Source: CAIZGX01 sp044239865 (lineage in GTDB: Bacteria; Bacteroidota; Bacteroidia; Flavobacteriales_D; Sanyastnellaceae). Taken from it: a stretch of DNA of 64,000 nucleotides. A program made the position numbers and the translations under genes. A model generated the notes under the pieces. That model did no database searches. It was not told where the DNA came from and saw only the letters and a program-made list of their open reading frames with translations. Shown piece by piece: positions 16,820 to 25,311 of the stretch. The DNA lies in assembly GCA_044239865.1 (NCBI GenBank), contig JBIIAO010000002.1, positions 496,001 to 560,000 of the forward strand, in the 5' to 3' direction. Positions within the stretch are counted from its first letter, which is position 1, and every line of letters starts with the position of its first letter.

Positions 16820-17545
16820 ATGAAAAAGCTCCTTCTGTTTTCATTCGCGTTCATGACTCTAACGACTTTCGCACAAGAAAAAAGCTACTCCAACCGCAAT
16901 CCACGGAGCGCTAACATAGGTTTCGCAATTCAAGCGGTACAACCCGTTGGCGAATATGCAGATCATTACAACGGAAATCCTGTTGGACTTTCAGGAATTT
17001 TTTCTAATCCCATTAAACAATCCCCTTTCGATTGGGGTGTTCAATTTTCATGGAATCAACTAGGCGCGTTAGACCAAGATATTTCCGTTTACGGCGGCAC
17101 TAATTTATCGGGAGATTCAGTCTATAACAACGGAACATATCGCGTGAGACATAACAACTATCGCTACCAAGGATTGCTTCGATTCCGTCCGTTTAACGGC
17201 TTCTTTCAACCTTACGCTGAAGGATTAGCAGGAGTGGAAACCTTTTCCACCAAGACAGATATTTCGGTTCAAAACAGCGGCGGATTTTCTTCGGTGGAAG
17301 AGGCGAAAGTGCAACAAAGCAGCACATCGCTTTTATACGGATACGCCCTTGGACTCCGCTTCCGTGCCAAGAATGCAAGAAACATTTGGTTCGACATTCG
17401 CTATGAAAACATTCAAGGCGGCAAAGCCCAATACGTGATTCCAGAAACGGTAACCATTCAGAACAACACCGACTTGGAATTCACCACCGGCACCACGAAA
17501 ACCAACCGTCAAATCATCCAATTCGGTCTCACTTTCGGTTTCTAG
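16820..17545 (+). CDS. Outer membrane beta-barrel protein
   Basis: A 241-aa protein with signal peptide MKKLLLFSFAFMTLTTFAQ and alternating beta strands, ending in the typical barrel signal QFGLTFGF. Features such as PYAEGLAGVETF and GYALGLRFRAK suggest an 8-stranded OmpA/OmpW-size barrel. Function unknown. Its stop overlaps the convergent ABC permease stop by 4 bp. Confidence 0.8.
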   Translation: MKKLLLFSFAFMTLTTFAQEKSYSNRNPRSANIGFAIQAVQPVGEYADHYNGNPVGLSGIFSNPIKQSPFDWGVQFSWNQLGALDQDISVYGGTNLSGDSVYNNGTYRVRHNNYRYQGLLRFRPFNGFFQPYAEGLAGVETFSTKTDISVQNSGGFSSVEEAKVQQSSTSLLYGYALGLRFRAKNARNIWFDIRYENIQGGKAQYVIPETVTIQNNTDLEFTTGTTKTNRQIIQFGLTFGF

Positions 17546-18792
17546 CCCGCCGATCGAATGGCATCAACCGGCTTTAGATTCGCAGCACGCAACGCGGGAA
17601 TGAACCCTGCTACGATTCCAACAACCAACGAAACTGTGATACCTAACATGATCCGACTGAAAGGAAGGAAGAAGTGAAACTCGGTAACGCTATTCAAAAG
17701 CGATAGAACACCCCAAACCAGGAGCAGTCCCATTATCCCGCCGACTAAACAGAGCAGTATGGATTCAAAAAGAAATTGCGAAAGAATGAAATAGCGTTTC
17801 GCGCCGAGTGCTTTTTGAATGCCAATGATGTTGGTGCGTTCTTTCACCGAGACGAACATGATATTTGCAATGCTGAATGCGCCGACTAGAATGGCGAAAA
17901 TTCCAATGAACATTCCCGCTACGTTGAATACGCCTACAATGCTATTCACCATATCGCTAATCATGCTGGAATCAATTACACTGAAGTCGTTGTCCTCTGT
18001 TGGACGAATACCTCGAATACCACGGAAGACAGACATCACATCTCCTTTCAACACGTCGACATCGACATCTTTTTTCGCCTTAATGAGAAGCGTTACATCG
18101 TCCACATCACTCGCAAAACGCTGCGCATATTCATAAGGAACGTAAACAGAAAGATCGCGTTCACCGCCGAAGAGAGAAGAACCTTCTTTCGCCATCACTC
18201 CGATCACTTCTGCTTTTTGTCCTTGAATTTTAATGTCTTGTCCAACCGGATATTCCGCACCGAACAATTGTTCGGCTAACGAGTATCCGATAAGCGCAAC
18301 AGGCCTTCCGCCATCGCATTCCATTTGCGAGAAGTAGCGTCCCTTTTCAATTTTTAAATCAATGGCTTGAATGTAATCGTATCCCACTCCCAGAAACCCA
18401 ACGCCTTCGAGTGAATTGTTTTCATGCTCAACGGTCTTGGAAGCGCGCACTTGGATTGTAGCAACGGAGAACGATTTCAAGTCTGCTTTCAGCAGGTTCA
18501 GATCTTCTTTGCTTGGTTGTCTGCGTTGCCAGTAATTCCACCATTCGTACTCTCCCCCATCTTTCTCCGGACCCATGGGCCACTTCTGAATGAATAATAA
18601 ATCGGAACCCATGACAGACAGCCCTTCCTTCATATCGGCTTCCATGCTATCGACAATACTTAGCACAAAAATGATCGAGAAAATTCCAATGGTTACTCCG
18701 AACAACGAAAGCACAGTCCGCAGTTTATTCACCACTAAAGACTGCGTGGCGAAAGCGAAGGCTTCTTTCAATTGAAGAAGGAGGAATTTCAT
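17542..18792 (-). CDS. ABC transporter permease, FtsX/MacB type
   Basis: A 416-aa permease of the MacB/FtsX superfamily. One membrane helix near the N-terminus (about 20-45, TVLSLFGVTIGIFSIIFVLS) is followed by a large periplasmic MacB-PCD domain (about 48-270), then three C-terminal helices (about 290-410) with KERTNIIGIQKALGAKR and PALRAANLKPVDAIRS. Such permeases drive mechanotransmission for peptide or lipoprotein export rather than channel transport. No ATPase gene is adjacent, so its partner is elsewhere. The start at 18792 follows a box by 4 nt. Confidence 0.88.
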   Translation of the reverse strand: MKFLLLQLKEAFAFATQSLVVNKLRTVLSLFGVTIGIFSIIFVLSIVDSMEADMKEGLSVMGSDLLFIQKWPMGPEKDGGEYEWWNYWQRRQPSKEDLNLLKADLKSFSVATIQVRASKTVEHENNSLEGVGFLGVGYDYIQAIDLKIEKGRYFSQMECDGGRPVALIGYSLAEQLFGAEYPVGQDIKIQGQKAEVIGVMAKEGSSLFGGERDLSVYVPYEYAQRFASDVDDVTLLIKAKKDVDVDVLKGDVMSVFRGIRGIRPTEDNDFSVIDSSMISDMVNSIVGVFNVAGMFIGIFAILVGAFSIANIMFVSVKERTNIIGIQKALGAKRYFILSQFLFESILLCLVGGIMGLLLVWGVLSLLNSVTEFHFFLPFSRIMLGITVSLVVGIVAGFIPALRAANLKPVDAIRSAG

Positions 18793-18796
18793 TAGG

Positions 18797-18804
18797 TAAA
18801 GGTA
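18797..18804 (-). promoter_or_regulatory. -7-like box TACCTTTA, 4 nt before the permease ATG
   Basis: The minus strand reads TACCTTTA (one mismatch to TAnnTTTG), then CCTA and the ATG at 18792. This is the same 4-nt spacing as seven other genes in the window. Confidence 0.4.
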
Positions 18805-18851
18805 GTGCGAGAGAAAATGAAACACTTAAATTTGTTGAAAATCCAAATGAA

Positions 18852-19133
18852 ATGAACATAAACGAAATTGCAGCAGCAAAATCAAATTTCGTAGCGCGCG
18901 CAGTAGATGAGGAATTGGTCTTGGTGCCTTTGCGTAACAATGTCGCTGACATGACCGAAATTTTCAATTTGAATGAAGTTGGGCATTTCATCTGGAATGA
19001 AATTCAAGAAGGAGCAACGTTGGAATCGCTAACTGAAAAAATTGTTTCGGAATATGAAGTGGAAACAGCAGTTGCGCAATCCGACCTTGAAGAATTTCTG
19101 AAAGACCTTTCTAATTTCATTTTGAACGATTGA
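18852..19133 (+). CDS. PqqD family protein
   Basis: A 93-aa protein matching the PqqD fold: an N-terminal strand region (FVARAVDEELVLVPL), the central IFNLNEVGHFIWNEIQEGATLESLTEKI, and a C-terminal helix (DLEEFLKDLSNFIL). PqqD-type proteins are recognition elements that bind leader peptides for RiPP-modifying enzymes. The gene is 2 nt upstream of an HPr-kinase-like ATPase, the same partnership known from some lasso-peptide loci, but no precursor, B2 protease or lasso cyclase is seen here. Confidence 0.85.
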   Translation: MNINEIAAAKSNFVARAVDEELVLVPLRNNVADMTEIFNLNEVGHFIWNEIQEGATLESLTEKIVSEYEVETAVAQSDLEEFLKDLSNFILND

Positions 19134-19135
19134 AT

Positions 19136-20023
19136 ATGAAACAGACCTTCGTTTTAACCGTTGCAGACTATTTCGTGAAGATATCTTCGGAAGAAAATAT
19201 TCCTGTATTTTTTGAAGAAGGCTATTCCAATTTTCTTCAATTGGAAGAAATTGAAAACTACGATGCTACTGTTGTTTGTCATGCTGGACTCCCAGAAAAA
19301 GCGAGCTACGCAGGCGAAGTCATCTTCGATGCAGTGCTCGACAAACAGCGACTATGGCAAGTGGTAAGAACGGAAAAGCAACGTGCTTTCATTGTTTTCA
19401 ATCCGAATAAAATTGAAGAAATTCAGCAGGTCGCCTTTTTAAACGACGCCTCAACGGAATGGCATGTGTATTCACATGTTTTAAAGCAAAACGAAGATTC
19501 ATTTATCTCTCCACTTTCTTATCCGCTCGGTGCCCTTATTCTGTATTATTTAACGTTGAATAGTAGTGCGTTTATGATTCACGCTTCAGGTGTTTGGGAC
19601 GGAGAGACGGGGAGAATTTTCAGCGGATTTTCAGGCGTTGGAAAAAGCACCATGGCCAAGATTTGGGAGGAAGAAGGCGCTCACATCGTGAACGACGACA
19701 GACTCATTGTTCGCGAGGTGAACGGAGAGTACTTCATGTACAACACACCCATGCCCTATGCCGATTTGAACAAGCAAGCGCAAGTTTCAAAATTCTATTT
19801 TCCATTTCATGCTAAAAAGAATTCGGCAGAAAAACTTTCAGGGGCACAAGGACTCACGCAGCTTATGGCCTTTTGCTTTCAGCACAACTACGATAAAAAA
19901 TATACGGAGCATTTGATTACGCAATTGGAAAGAATTACACAACACGCCAGCACTTACAAATTAGGTGTTGTTCCCACACCCTCAATTATCGACTTCATTC
20001 GTAGTCTTGAATTCAAAGGATGA
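19136..20023 (+). CDS. HPr kinase/phosphorylase-like protein
   Basis: A 295-aa protein whose C-terminal half is HprK-like: HASGVW (149-154), the P-loop GFSGVGKST (164-172) and NDDRL (186-190), which corresponds to the HprK Mg/ATP region. The N-terminal 130 residues are not recognised. HprK-like proteins next to PqqD-like proteins phosphorylate peptide substrates in some RiPP systems; no HPr gene is nearby. ATG 19136 is chosen; a TTG at 19130 would overlap the pqqD stop. The 3' end overlaps the convergent CPBP protease gene by 42 bp. Confidence 0.8.
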   Translation: MKQTFVLTVADYFVKISSEENIPVFFEEGYSNFLQLEEIENYDATVVCHAGLPEKASYAGEVIFDAVLDKQRLWQVVRTEKQRAFIVFNPNKIEEIQQVAFLNDASTEWHVYSHVLKQNEDSFISPLSYPLGALILYYLTLNSSAFMIHASGVWDGETGRIFSGFSGVGKSTMAKIWEEEGAHIVNDDRLIVREVNGEYFMYNTPMPYADLNKQAQVSKFYFPFHAKKNSAEKLSGAQGLTQLMAFCFQHNYDKKYTEHLITQLERITQHASTYKLGVVPTPSIIDFIRSLEFKG

Positions 20024-20899
20024 CACCTGGTTAACGGCGCCTTGACTTTTAACAAACCGCCCCTTCCCCCAAACCCAAGCGCTCACTGCTAACCATAAAC
20101 TTACTGCTGGAAAAAACCAACCGTTTACGAGATGCATAAATATTTTTTCAGCAAAAGGGAACATGGAAAGACCGAGACTGAAAGCGTTGAACGAAAAATG
20201 CATGAACACCGCTGTCCAGATGCTTCCGGAATACAAAACGAAATATCCCATTAAAGCACCGAGTAACATACGTGGTAAAAATCCAGCGACATGAAAATGA
20301 ATGGCCGCAAATAAGATGGCCGATATCCAAACCGCCCAGTGCTTCGAGGCGGTCCAGTTCTTCGCAATGCCTAAAATAACTCCGCGGAACATAAGCTCCT
20401 CAGTTAAGGGAGCAATGACAACCGTTGAGAGCAATACAGCAACCGGATGAACCTTCGACAATGCGCCGAGCTGCTGATAAAAGGCATTGCTTTCTTCCTC
20501 CATGGCATTCTCTAACATCCAGGAAGGCAAAAGCGATTCCACCTTCGCAGAAAAATAATAAATGAAGGGAATGCCTATTCCTATCACTACCAACCCCAAC
20601 AACGTTGCTTTTCCACCCTTCCAACGAAACGATGTCCACTCTACTTTCGTTAACCACTTCTTCGAAATAAGCAACGGAACAAACCCAACCCACAACTGAA
20701 TAAGCGCATTCATGGCTAAGACAAATAAAAATACTTGCTGATCAATTTTCGAATTCGCCAATACCGCATCCACAGCTTCCTCACTTCCACAATACAGATA
20801 CAATCCCCCAATGAAGAACAACTGTCCGAGCATGTAGACGAAACCGAAGAAGGTTAGGGCTATTAATGCCTGATTCTTTGGGGATAAGAAGTTGAACAT
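19982..20899 (-). CDS. CPBP family intramembrane glutamic endopeptidase
   Basis: A 305-aa multi-pass membrane protein with the CPBP (Abi/Rce1-like) motifs EELMFRGVILG (EExxxR), a middle helix with AAIHFHVAGF, and FMHFSFNAFSL (HxxxN). These proteases cleave within or near the membrane and are used in prenyl-protein processing or bacteriocin immunity. Codons upstream of the ATG at 20899 are in frame but are hairpin-array sequence, so the longer form is rejected. The 3' end overlaps the HPr-kinase-like gene tail to tail by 42 bp. Confidence 0.85.
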   Translation of the reverse strand: MFNFLSPKNQALIALTFFGFVYMLGQLFFIGGLYLYCGSEEAVDAVLANSKIDQQVFLFVLAMNALIQLWVGFVPLLISKKWLTKVEWTSFRWKGGKATLLGLVVIGIGIPFIYYFSAKVESLLPSWMLENAMEEESNAFYQQLGALSKVHPVAVLLSTVVIAPLTEELMFRGVILGIAKNWTASKHWAVWISAILFAAIHFHVAGFLPRMLLGALMGYFVLYSGSIWTAVFMHFSFNAFSLGLSMFPFAEKIFMHLVNGWFFPAVSLWLAVSAWVWGKGRFVKSQGAVNQVSSFEFKTTNEVDN

Positions 20900-20903
20900 T
20901 CTA

Positions 20904-20911
20904 CGAAGATA
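20904..20911 (-). promoter_or_regulatory. -7 box TATCTTCG between hairpin array and CPBP start
   Basis: The minus strand reads TATCTTCG followed by 4 nt and the ATG. The hairpin array begins 2 nt upstream of the box, so the -33 region lies inside the array. Confidence 0.55.
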
Positions 20912-20913
20912 AT

Positions 20914-21137
20914 ACCTTCTTCGAAGGATGACGCAACGCAGTTGCGATGACCGCGGAGCGGATGACGGCGGAGCCGATGACACCGTAGGTGATGACAAAC
21001 TTCGTTTGATGACGATTTTCAATCGATGACGAACAAGTTCGATGACCGCTTCGCGGAGCGTCATCCACGAAGTGGTCATCCGGAACGGTCATCACGAAGT
21101 GTCATCCTTCGAAGAAGGTCATCACACGTAGTGTGTT
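20914..21137. repeat. Bipartite GTCATC/GATGAC hairpin array with inversion core
   Basis: Left half: GATGAC linkers between hairpins CGCAACGCAGTTGCG, CCGCGGAGCGG, GGCGGAGCC, CACCGTAGGTG, AAACTTCGTTT, CGATTTTCAATCG and CGAACAAGTTCG. The 25-nt core at 21041-21065 (GATGAC, then CGCTTCGCGGAGCG, then the rest of GTCATC) flips the linker. Right half: GTCATC linkers between CCACGAAGTGG, CCGGAACGG, CACGAAGTG, CCTTCGAAGAAGG and ACACGTAGTGTG. The array fills the space between the S23 gene's stop and the CPBP promoter. Confidence 0.88.
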
Positions 21138-21140
21138 GTG

Positions 21141-21491
21141 TTAACCTCTCTTTTTAATAAACTTTATAAAAGCATACAACTCCCGAATAACCTGATTACA
21201 CTGCGTTTTCAGACTATGCTGTTCAATATCAGAAATGATTTTATCGTGTTGGAATTTTTCAATCCAGAAGTTTGTTTCTTTCGCTTCTCTTAAGCTTATG
21301 TATAGCTTACTTAAAATCATTTTATTGCTTTGCGATGCAAGCGCCTCTTGAATATTCGCTGCGACCGATGATGAACTTCTAAGACACTGATCAATTGTCT
21401 TGATATGCATGTAATCCTTCCGATGCTTTTTGCACACCTCTGAAATCTGGAAGGAAAGAGCTTTTGATTTTTGTTCAATAGATGTCTTCAT
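21141..21491 (-). CDS. Four-helix-bundle protein, S23/IVP family
   Basis: A 116-aa helical protein of the 23S-rRNA-intervening-sequence (S23/TIGR02436) family. Diagnostic parts are TIDQCLRSSSSVAANIQEA, LYISLREAKETNFWIEKF and a final basic FIKKRG. Members are RNA/nucleic-acid-associated bundles encoded in rRNA intervening sequences and, as Avd, in diversity-generating retroelements; many are free-standing with unknown role. The ATG at 21491 gives the usual family length. It lies between two hairpin arrays (20914-21137 and 21640-21836), with no rRNA or reverse transcriptase nearby. A second family member is at 40652-40996. Confidence 0.85.
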   Translation of the reverse strand: MKTSIEQKSKALSFQISEVCKKHRKDYMHIKTIDQCLRSSSSVAANIQEALASQSNKMILSKLYISLREAKETNFWIEKFQHDKIISDIEQHSLKTQCNQVIRELYAFIKFIKKRG

Positions 21492-21639
21492 TGAAAATAG
21501 AATTTCATCAAAATTCTTTTCACAACTTGTTTCCCGCAATTATCGGTTATGTGATTTTCATATAAAACATGCCCAATTCCCTCGGACTTACAACACCTTC
21601 AACCCTTTTAGGTATAACCATTCCGCATATAAACAACTA

Positions 21640-21836
21640 TCCCGAAGGGTCATCCGCATCGCGGTCATCAATCGAAGATTGTCATCACATGAAATGTGTC
21701 ATCCAGCCTCGCTGGTCATCGCAACTCCGTTGCGTCATCACAACGTGTTGTGTCATCCAGCTCCGCTGGTCATCCGCTCCGCGGTCATCACCTTCGGTGT
21801 CATCCAGCCTCGCTGGTCATCACAACTTGTTGTGTA
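21640..21836 (+). repeat. GTCATC hairpin array, 12 hairpins
   Basis: Twelve hairpins separated by GTCATC, all in one orientation: CCCGAAGGG, CCGCATCGCGG, AATCGAAGATT, ACATGAAATGT, CCAGCCTCGCTGG (twice), CGCAACTCCGTTGCG, ACAACGTGTTGT, CCAGCTCCGCTGG, CCGCTCCGCGG, ACCTTCGGT and ACAACTTGTTGT. Same-stem units with different loops (for example GTG/TTG centres) show loops vary while stems stay paired. It abuts the RND operon terminator. Confidence 0.88.
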
Positions 21837-21869
21837 AAGAAAAAGTCCCCGACCGTTGCCGAGGACTTT
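21833..21869 (-). terminator. Rho-independent terminator of the RND efflux operon
   Basis: On the minus strand a stem with 7-bp arms (AAAGTCC at 21842-21848 pairs with GGACTTT at 21863-21869, plus two inner pairs) is followed by TTTTTCTTT. It lies 42 nt past the RND pump stop and directly before the hairpin array. Confidence 0.75.
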
Positions 21870-21910
21870 CCCCTAAACCTTAACCAAAACTCCTGAAGAA
21901 CTCCAGGATA

Positions 21911-24900
21911 CTAGAGTGCAGCCTCCTGCGACTCAGCTTCTTCATTTTTCTTGCCAAAAATTCTCTTCATGCGCGATTTGGTGTTTTCGCTCATTTGATA
22001 CATGACAGGAACAACTATTAATGTGATGAATGTTGCGAAACTTAATCCGAATACAATGGTCCATGCCAACGGACCCCAGAACGCAACACTGTCGCCTCCA
22101 AAATAAATCTTCGGATCGAGCTCAGTGAACATGGTAATGAAATCAATGTTGAATCCTATTGCCAAGGGTATCATTCCTAAAATGGTCGCAGTGGCTGTAA
22201 GCAATACCGGCGTCATGCGCACACGTCCCGCTTCAACAATGGCTTCTTGTAAATTGCTTCCACGCTCGCGAAGTATGTCGGTGAATTCCACCAACAAGAT
22301 TCCATTGCGAACAACAATTCCGGCGAGTGCTACAATTCCAACACCTGTCATGACAATACTGATTGACATGTCGAAAATGGCCAATCCAAGCAAGACACCA
22401 ATGACACTGAAAATAATTTCAGAAAGAATAATCAACGTTCTTCCAATTGAATTGAACTGCGTGATTAAGATTAAAACAATCAATCCAATGGCAATCAATC
22501 CAGCCATTCCCAAGAAACTCGCTGTCTCTTCTTGTTGCTCTTTCTCACCACCCATTTTCACGGTTACTCCCTTTGGCAAGTTGTCGAACTCAGCAACTTT
22601 CTGCTCAATAGATGCAACAACTTCATTCGGATTGAATCCTGTAAGGACATTCGATCCCAACGTTACAATTCGCTTCTGATCCTTTCTGCGGATACCCGCG
22701 TAGGTACTGCTGTAACGCACATCTGCGAAGGCTGAAATAGGCACTTGACGAACCATTCCCATCATATTCATATCGCGGAACGTGATAACCATGTTGCGAA
22801 CCTCTTCTAGGTTGTTGCGTTGATCTTCCTTCAAACGAATTTGAATCGGATATTCATCTTCTTCATCTCGAAAGTTAGAAGGGTTGTCTATACCGAATAT
22901 TGATTTGCGAAATTCCATACCTACTTGTGCTAACGACAATCCTTCGCGATTCAATCGCTCGCGATCAATGTCTATCACAATCTCTGGCTTGTTGCGTTGC
23001 AAGTCGCTCTTCAATTCTTCAACTCCCTGAATCTGTTGTGCATCTAAGTAGTTTTTCAGATTCACACTTGCTGCAATCAAGTCTTCGAAATTCTCTCCTG
23101 TAATTTCAACGCTAATTGGCTTCGCAGTAGGCGGACCGCTTTGCTCTTGGTCAACAGAAATTTCAACCCCTGGTATTCCTTGCACCGCAGTGCGAATTTT
23201 TTCTAAATAATCCAATGTGCTTTGTCCACCGCGCTTCGAGAATTCAACAAAACCAACACCCACTTTCGCTTTGTGCGAATACGGTGCACGGTCGTCGCGC
23301 GATTCGTTCGCGCCAATGGCAACGTTCGTAATCACAGATTCAACAATCGGATTGTTTTCACCCAAGACACTGTACACGCGTTGCTCAATAATTTTCGCAA
23401 CGCTATCTGTTGCTTCAGGCTTCGTTCCAACTGGAAGACTGGCGTAGACATAAACGAAATTCGGATCTCCCTTCGGGAAGAAAACGACTTCCGGTTTACG
23501 CAATCCGGTGACCATAAACGAGACAACTAACAACACCAACGTGCTAAACAAAATGGTCTTCGGTCGCGCCAATGCCCACACCAAGAACTTCGCATACACC
23601 GCCTGAACACTCGGCCAAGTCTTGTGTTGGAAGCCTTCGATCAAACGCTTCAAAATAAAACGATAGAAAATATAAATCAGCAACATGAAGATGGTGAAAT
23701 TCCCCATACCCACATTTCCAGCTGTGTAAAATAGAATTCCAACAACAATGAAAATGACTGAAGTGATTCCCAATTTCTTAATGTTCACACCCTTGCTTTC
23801 TTTGTGCGGTTTCATGAAATCTACCGCGAAAACAGGACTAATGATGTACGCCACAATAAGTGATGCTGTAAGCGTAATGATTAATGTAATTGGAAGGTAT
23901 CCCATGAACTTTCCAATGACACCGTCCCAAAACGCTAGAGGAACGAACGGTGCAAGCGTGGTTGCAGTTCCAGACAAGACAGGAAGGAAAATTTCGCCTG
24001 CCGCTTTCTTCGCTGCAATCTTAATCGGCACTTTTCCATTGTCGTAAATACGGTGTGTATTTTCAACCACAACAATGGCATCGTCTACCACAATTCCCAA
24101 TCCCAGCAAGAACGCGAACAATACAATCATGTTCATGGTGAAGTCCAAACCTGGCAACAACAAGAACGCAATGAACATCGAAAGCGGAACAGAAAGTCCC
24201 ACGAAAATCGCGTTCGTTGCCCCCATGAAGAACATCAAAATAATCGTAACCAAAATGAATCCGATGATAATCGTGTTAATCAAATCGTGCAGCGTAATGC
24301 GCGTAGTTCTACTCTGGTCTCCTGTGACAACAACTTCCAAATCTTTTGGAAATTTGTTCGCCTTCATTTCCTCAATAATCTCTTGAATCTCGTCAGACGC
24401 GTTAATCAAATTCTCTCCACCGCGCTTAATTACGTTCAACGTAATAACGTTTTTGTGATTCAATCTACCGTAACTCTCTTGCGTCTTGTGCGCGTCTACA
24501 ACTTCAGCAATGTCCTTCAAATACAAGTGAGCGCCTGTCTGCCCAGAGATCACCGAATTTTTAATTTCTTCAATGTCCTTGAACTCTCCACTCACACTCA
24601 ATGAGCGCTTCATGTCGTCGAGTTCAACACTACCACCACTTATGGTTAAGTTTTCATAATTCAATGTTCGTTCAATGTCGCCAATGCTAATTTTCGCAGC
24701 AGCAGCTTTGTACATGTCCACGTTCACTTGAATCTCGCGCTCCAACGCTCCAACCATGTCTACGCGCGTGATTTCCTTCATTCCTTCAATTTTATCTTGA
24801 AGTTCTTCTGCGTATTTTTTCAATTCATCGAGGCTGTAATTACCTGCGATGTTCACGAACAAGATAGGCATCTCCGAAAACTCAACTTCCATCACATTTG

Positions 24901-25300
24901 GATCGGCTGGTAAATCTTGAGGAAGATCTTTCTTCGCTCTGTCCACAGCGTCTTTCACCTTCTGCTTCGCAACAGGCACATCTACGTTCGTGTTGAATTC
25001 AACCACTACACTCGAGAAATCTTGAATGCTCGTGCTGGTTACTTTCTTCACACCTGCAATGGACTTAATTTGTTTCTCAATATTTTTGGAAACCAAATTC
25101 TCCACGTCTTTCGGCGCAGCACCGGGATATACAGTACTCACATAAATTGTAGGAATTACAATATCAGGAAACTGCTCTTTCGGAATACTTCTGTACGTGA
25201 GAATACCCGCTAACGTAATGAAAATCGTTAGCAAATAAATGGTAGTCTTATTGTCAATGGCCCAACTGGTGGGTTTGAACTCTTTAAATTTTTCTAGCAT
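21911..25300 (-). CDS. RND efflux pump, inner membrane permease
   Basis: A 1129-aa RND (AcrB/MexB-like) permease, the proton-driven inner-membrane engine of a tripartite efflux pump. It has the N-terminal helix and porter start (TYRSIPKEQFPDIVIPTIYV), two large periplasmic loops and 12 predicted membrane helices. The helix IVVDDAIVVVENTHRI holds the twin aspartates of the proton relay, and the second half repeats the pattern (AGIVVRNGILLVEF). It lacks features of the long CzcA metal pumps, so a drug/solvent or lipid substrate is as likely. Last gene of the tetR-tolC-MFP-RND operon. Confidence 0.93.
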   Translation of the reverse strand: MLEKFKEFKPTSWAIDNKTTIYLLTIFITLAGILTYRSIPKEQFPDIVIPTIYVSTVYPGAAPKDVENLVSKNIEKQIKSIAGVKKVTSTSIQDFSSVVVEFNTNVDVPVAKQKVKDAVDRAKKDLPQDLPADPNVMEVEFSEMPILFVNIAGNYSLDELKKYAEELQDKIEGMKEITRVDMVGALEREIQVNVDMYKAAAAKISIGDIERTLNYENLTISGGSVELDDMKRSLSVSGEFKDIEEIKNSVISGQTGAHLYLKDIAEVVDAHKTQESYGRLNHKNVITLNVIKRGGENLINASDEIQEIIEEMKANKFPKDLEVVVTGDQSRTTRITLHDLINTIIIGFILVTIILMFFMGATNAIFVGLSVPLSMFIAFLLLPGLDFTMNMIVLFAFLLGLGIVVDDAIVVVENTHRIYDNGKVPIKIAAKKAAGEIFLPVLSGTATTLAPFVPLAFWDGVIGKFMGYLPITLIITLTASLIVAYIISPVFAVDFMKPHKESKGVNIKKLGITSVIFIVVGILFYTAGNVGMGNFTIFMLLIYIFYRFILKRLIEGFQHKTWPSVQAVYAKFLVWALARPKTILFSTLVLLVVSFMVTGLRKPEVVFFPKGDPNFVYVYASLPVGTKPEATDSVAKIIEQRVYSVLGENNPIVESVITNVAIGANESRDDRAPYSHKAKVGVGFVEFSKRGGQSTLDYLEKIRTAVQGIPGVEISVDQEQSGPPTAKPISVEITGENFEDLIAASVNLKNYLDAQQIQGVEELKSDLQRNKPEIVIDIDRERLNREGLSLAQVGMEFRKSIFGIDNPSNFRDEEDEYPIQIRLKEDQRNNLEEVRNMVITFRDMNMMGMVRQVPISAFADVRYSSTYAGIRRKDQKRIVTLGSNVLTGFNPNEVVASIEQKVAEFDNLPKGVTVKMGGEKEQQEETASFLGMAGLIAIGLIVLILITQFNSIGRTLIILSEIIFSVIGVLLGLAIFDMSISIVMTGVGIVALAGIVVRNGILLVEFTDILRERGSNLQEAIVEAGRVRMTPVLLTATATILGMIPLAIGFNIDFITMFTELDPKIYFGGDSVAFWGPLAWTIVFGLSFATFITLIVVPVMYQMSENTKSRMKRIFGKKNEEAESQEAAL

Positions 25301-25311
25301 GTTTCGGCGTC

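Noticed and set aside
21141..21491. Diversity-generating retroelement (S23 resembles the Avd accessory protein)
   Set aside because: No reverse transcriptase and no template/variable repeat pair with adenine-biased differences are visible near either S23 gene.
20914..21836. Integron attC-like sites or gene cassettes
   Set aside because: Arrays separate ordinary housekeeping genes in both orientations, there is no integrase, and the hairpins do not have the paired attC box structure.
24053..24604. Long antisense ORFs across the RND pump genes
   Set aside because: They overlap a complete, motif-rich reading frame and have no recognisable product or start context.
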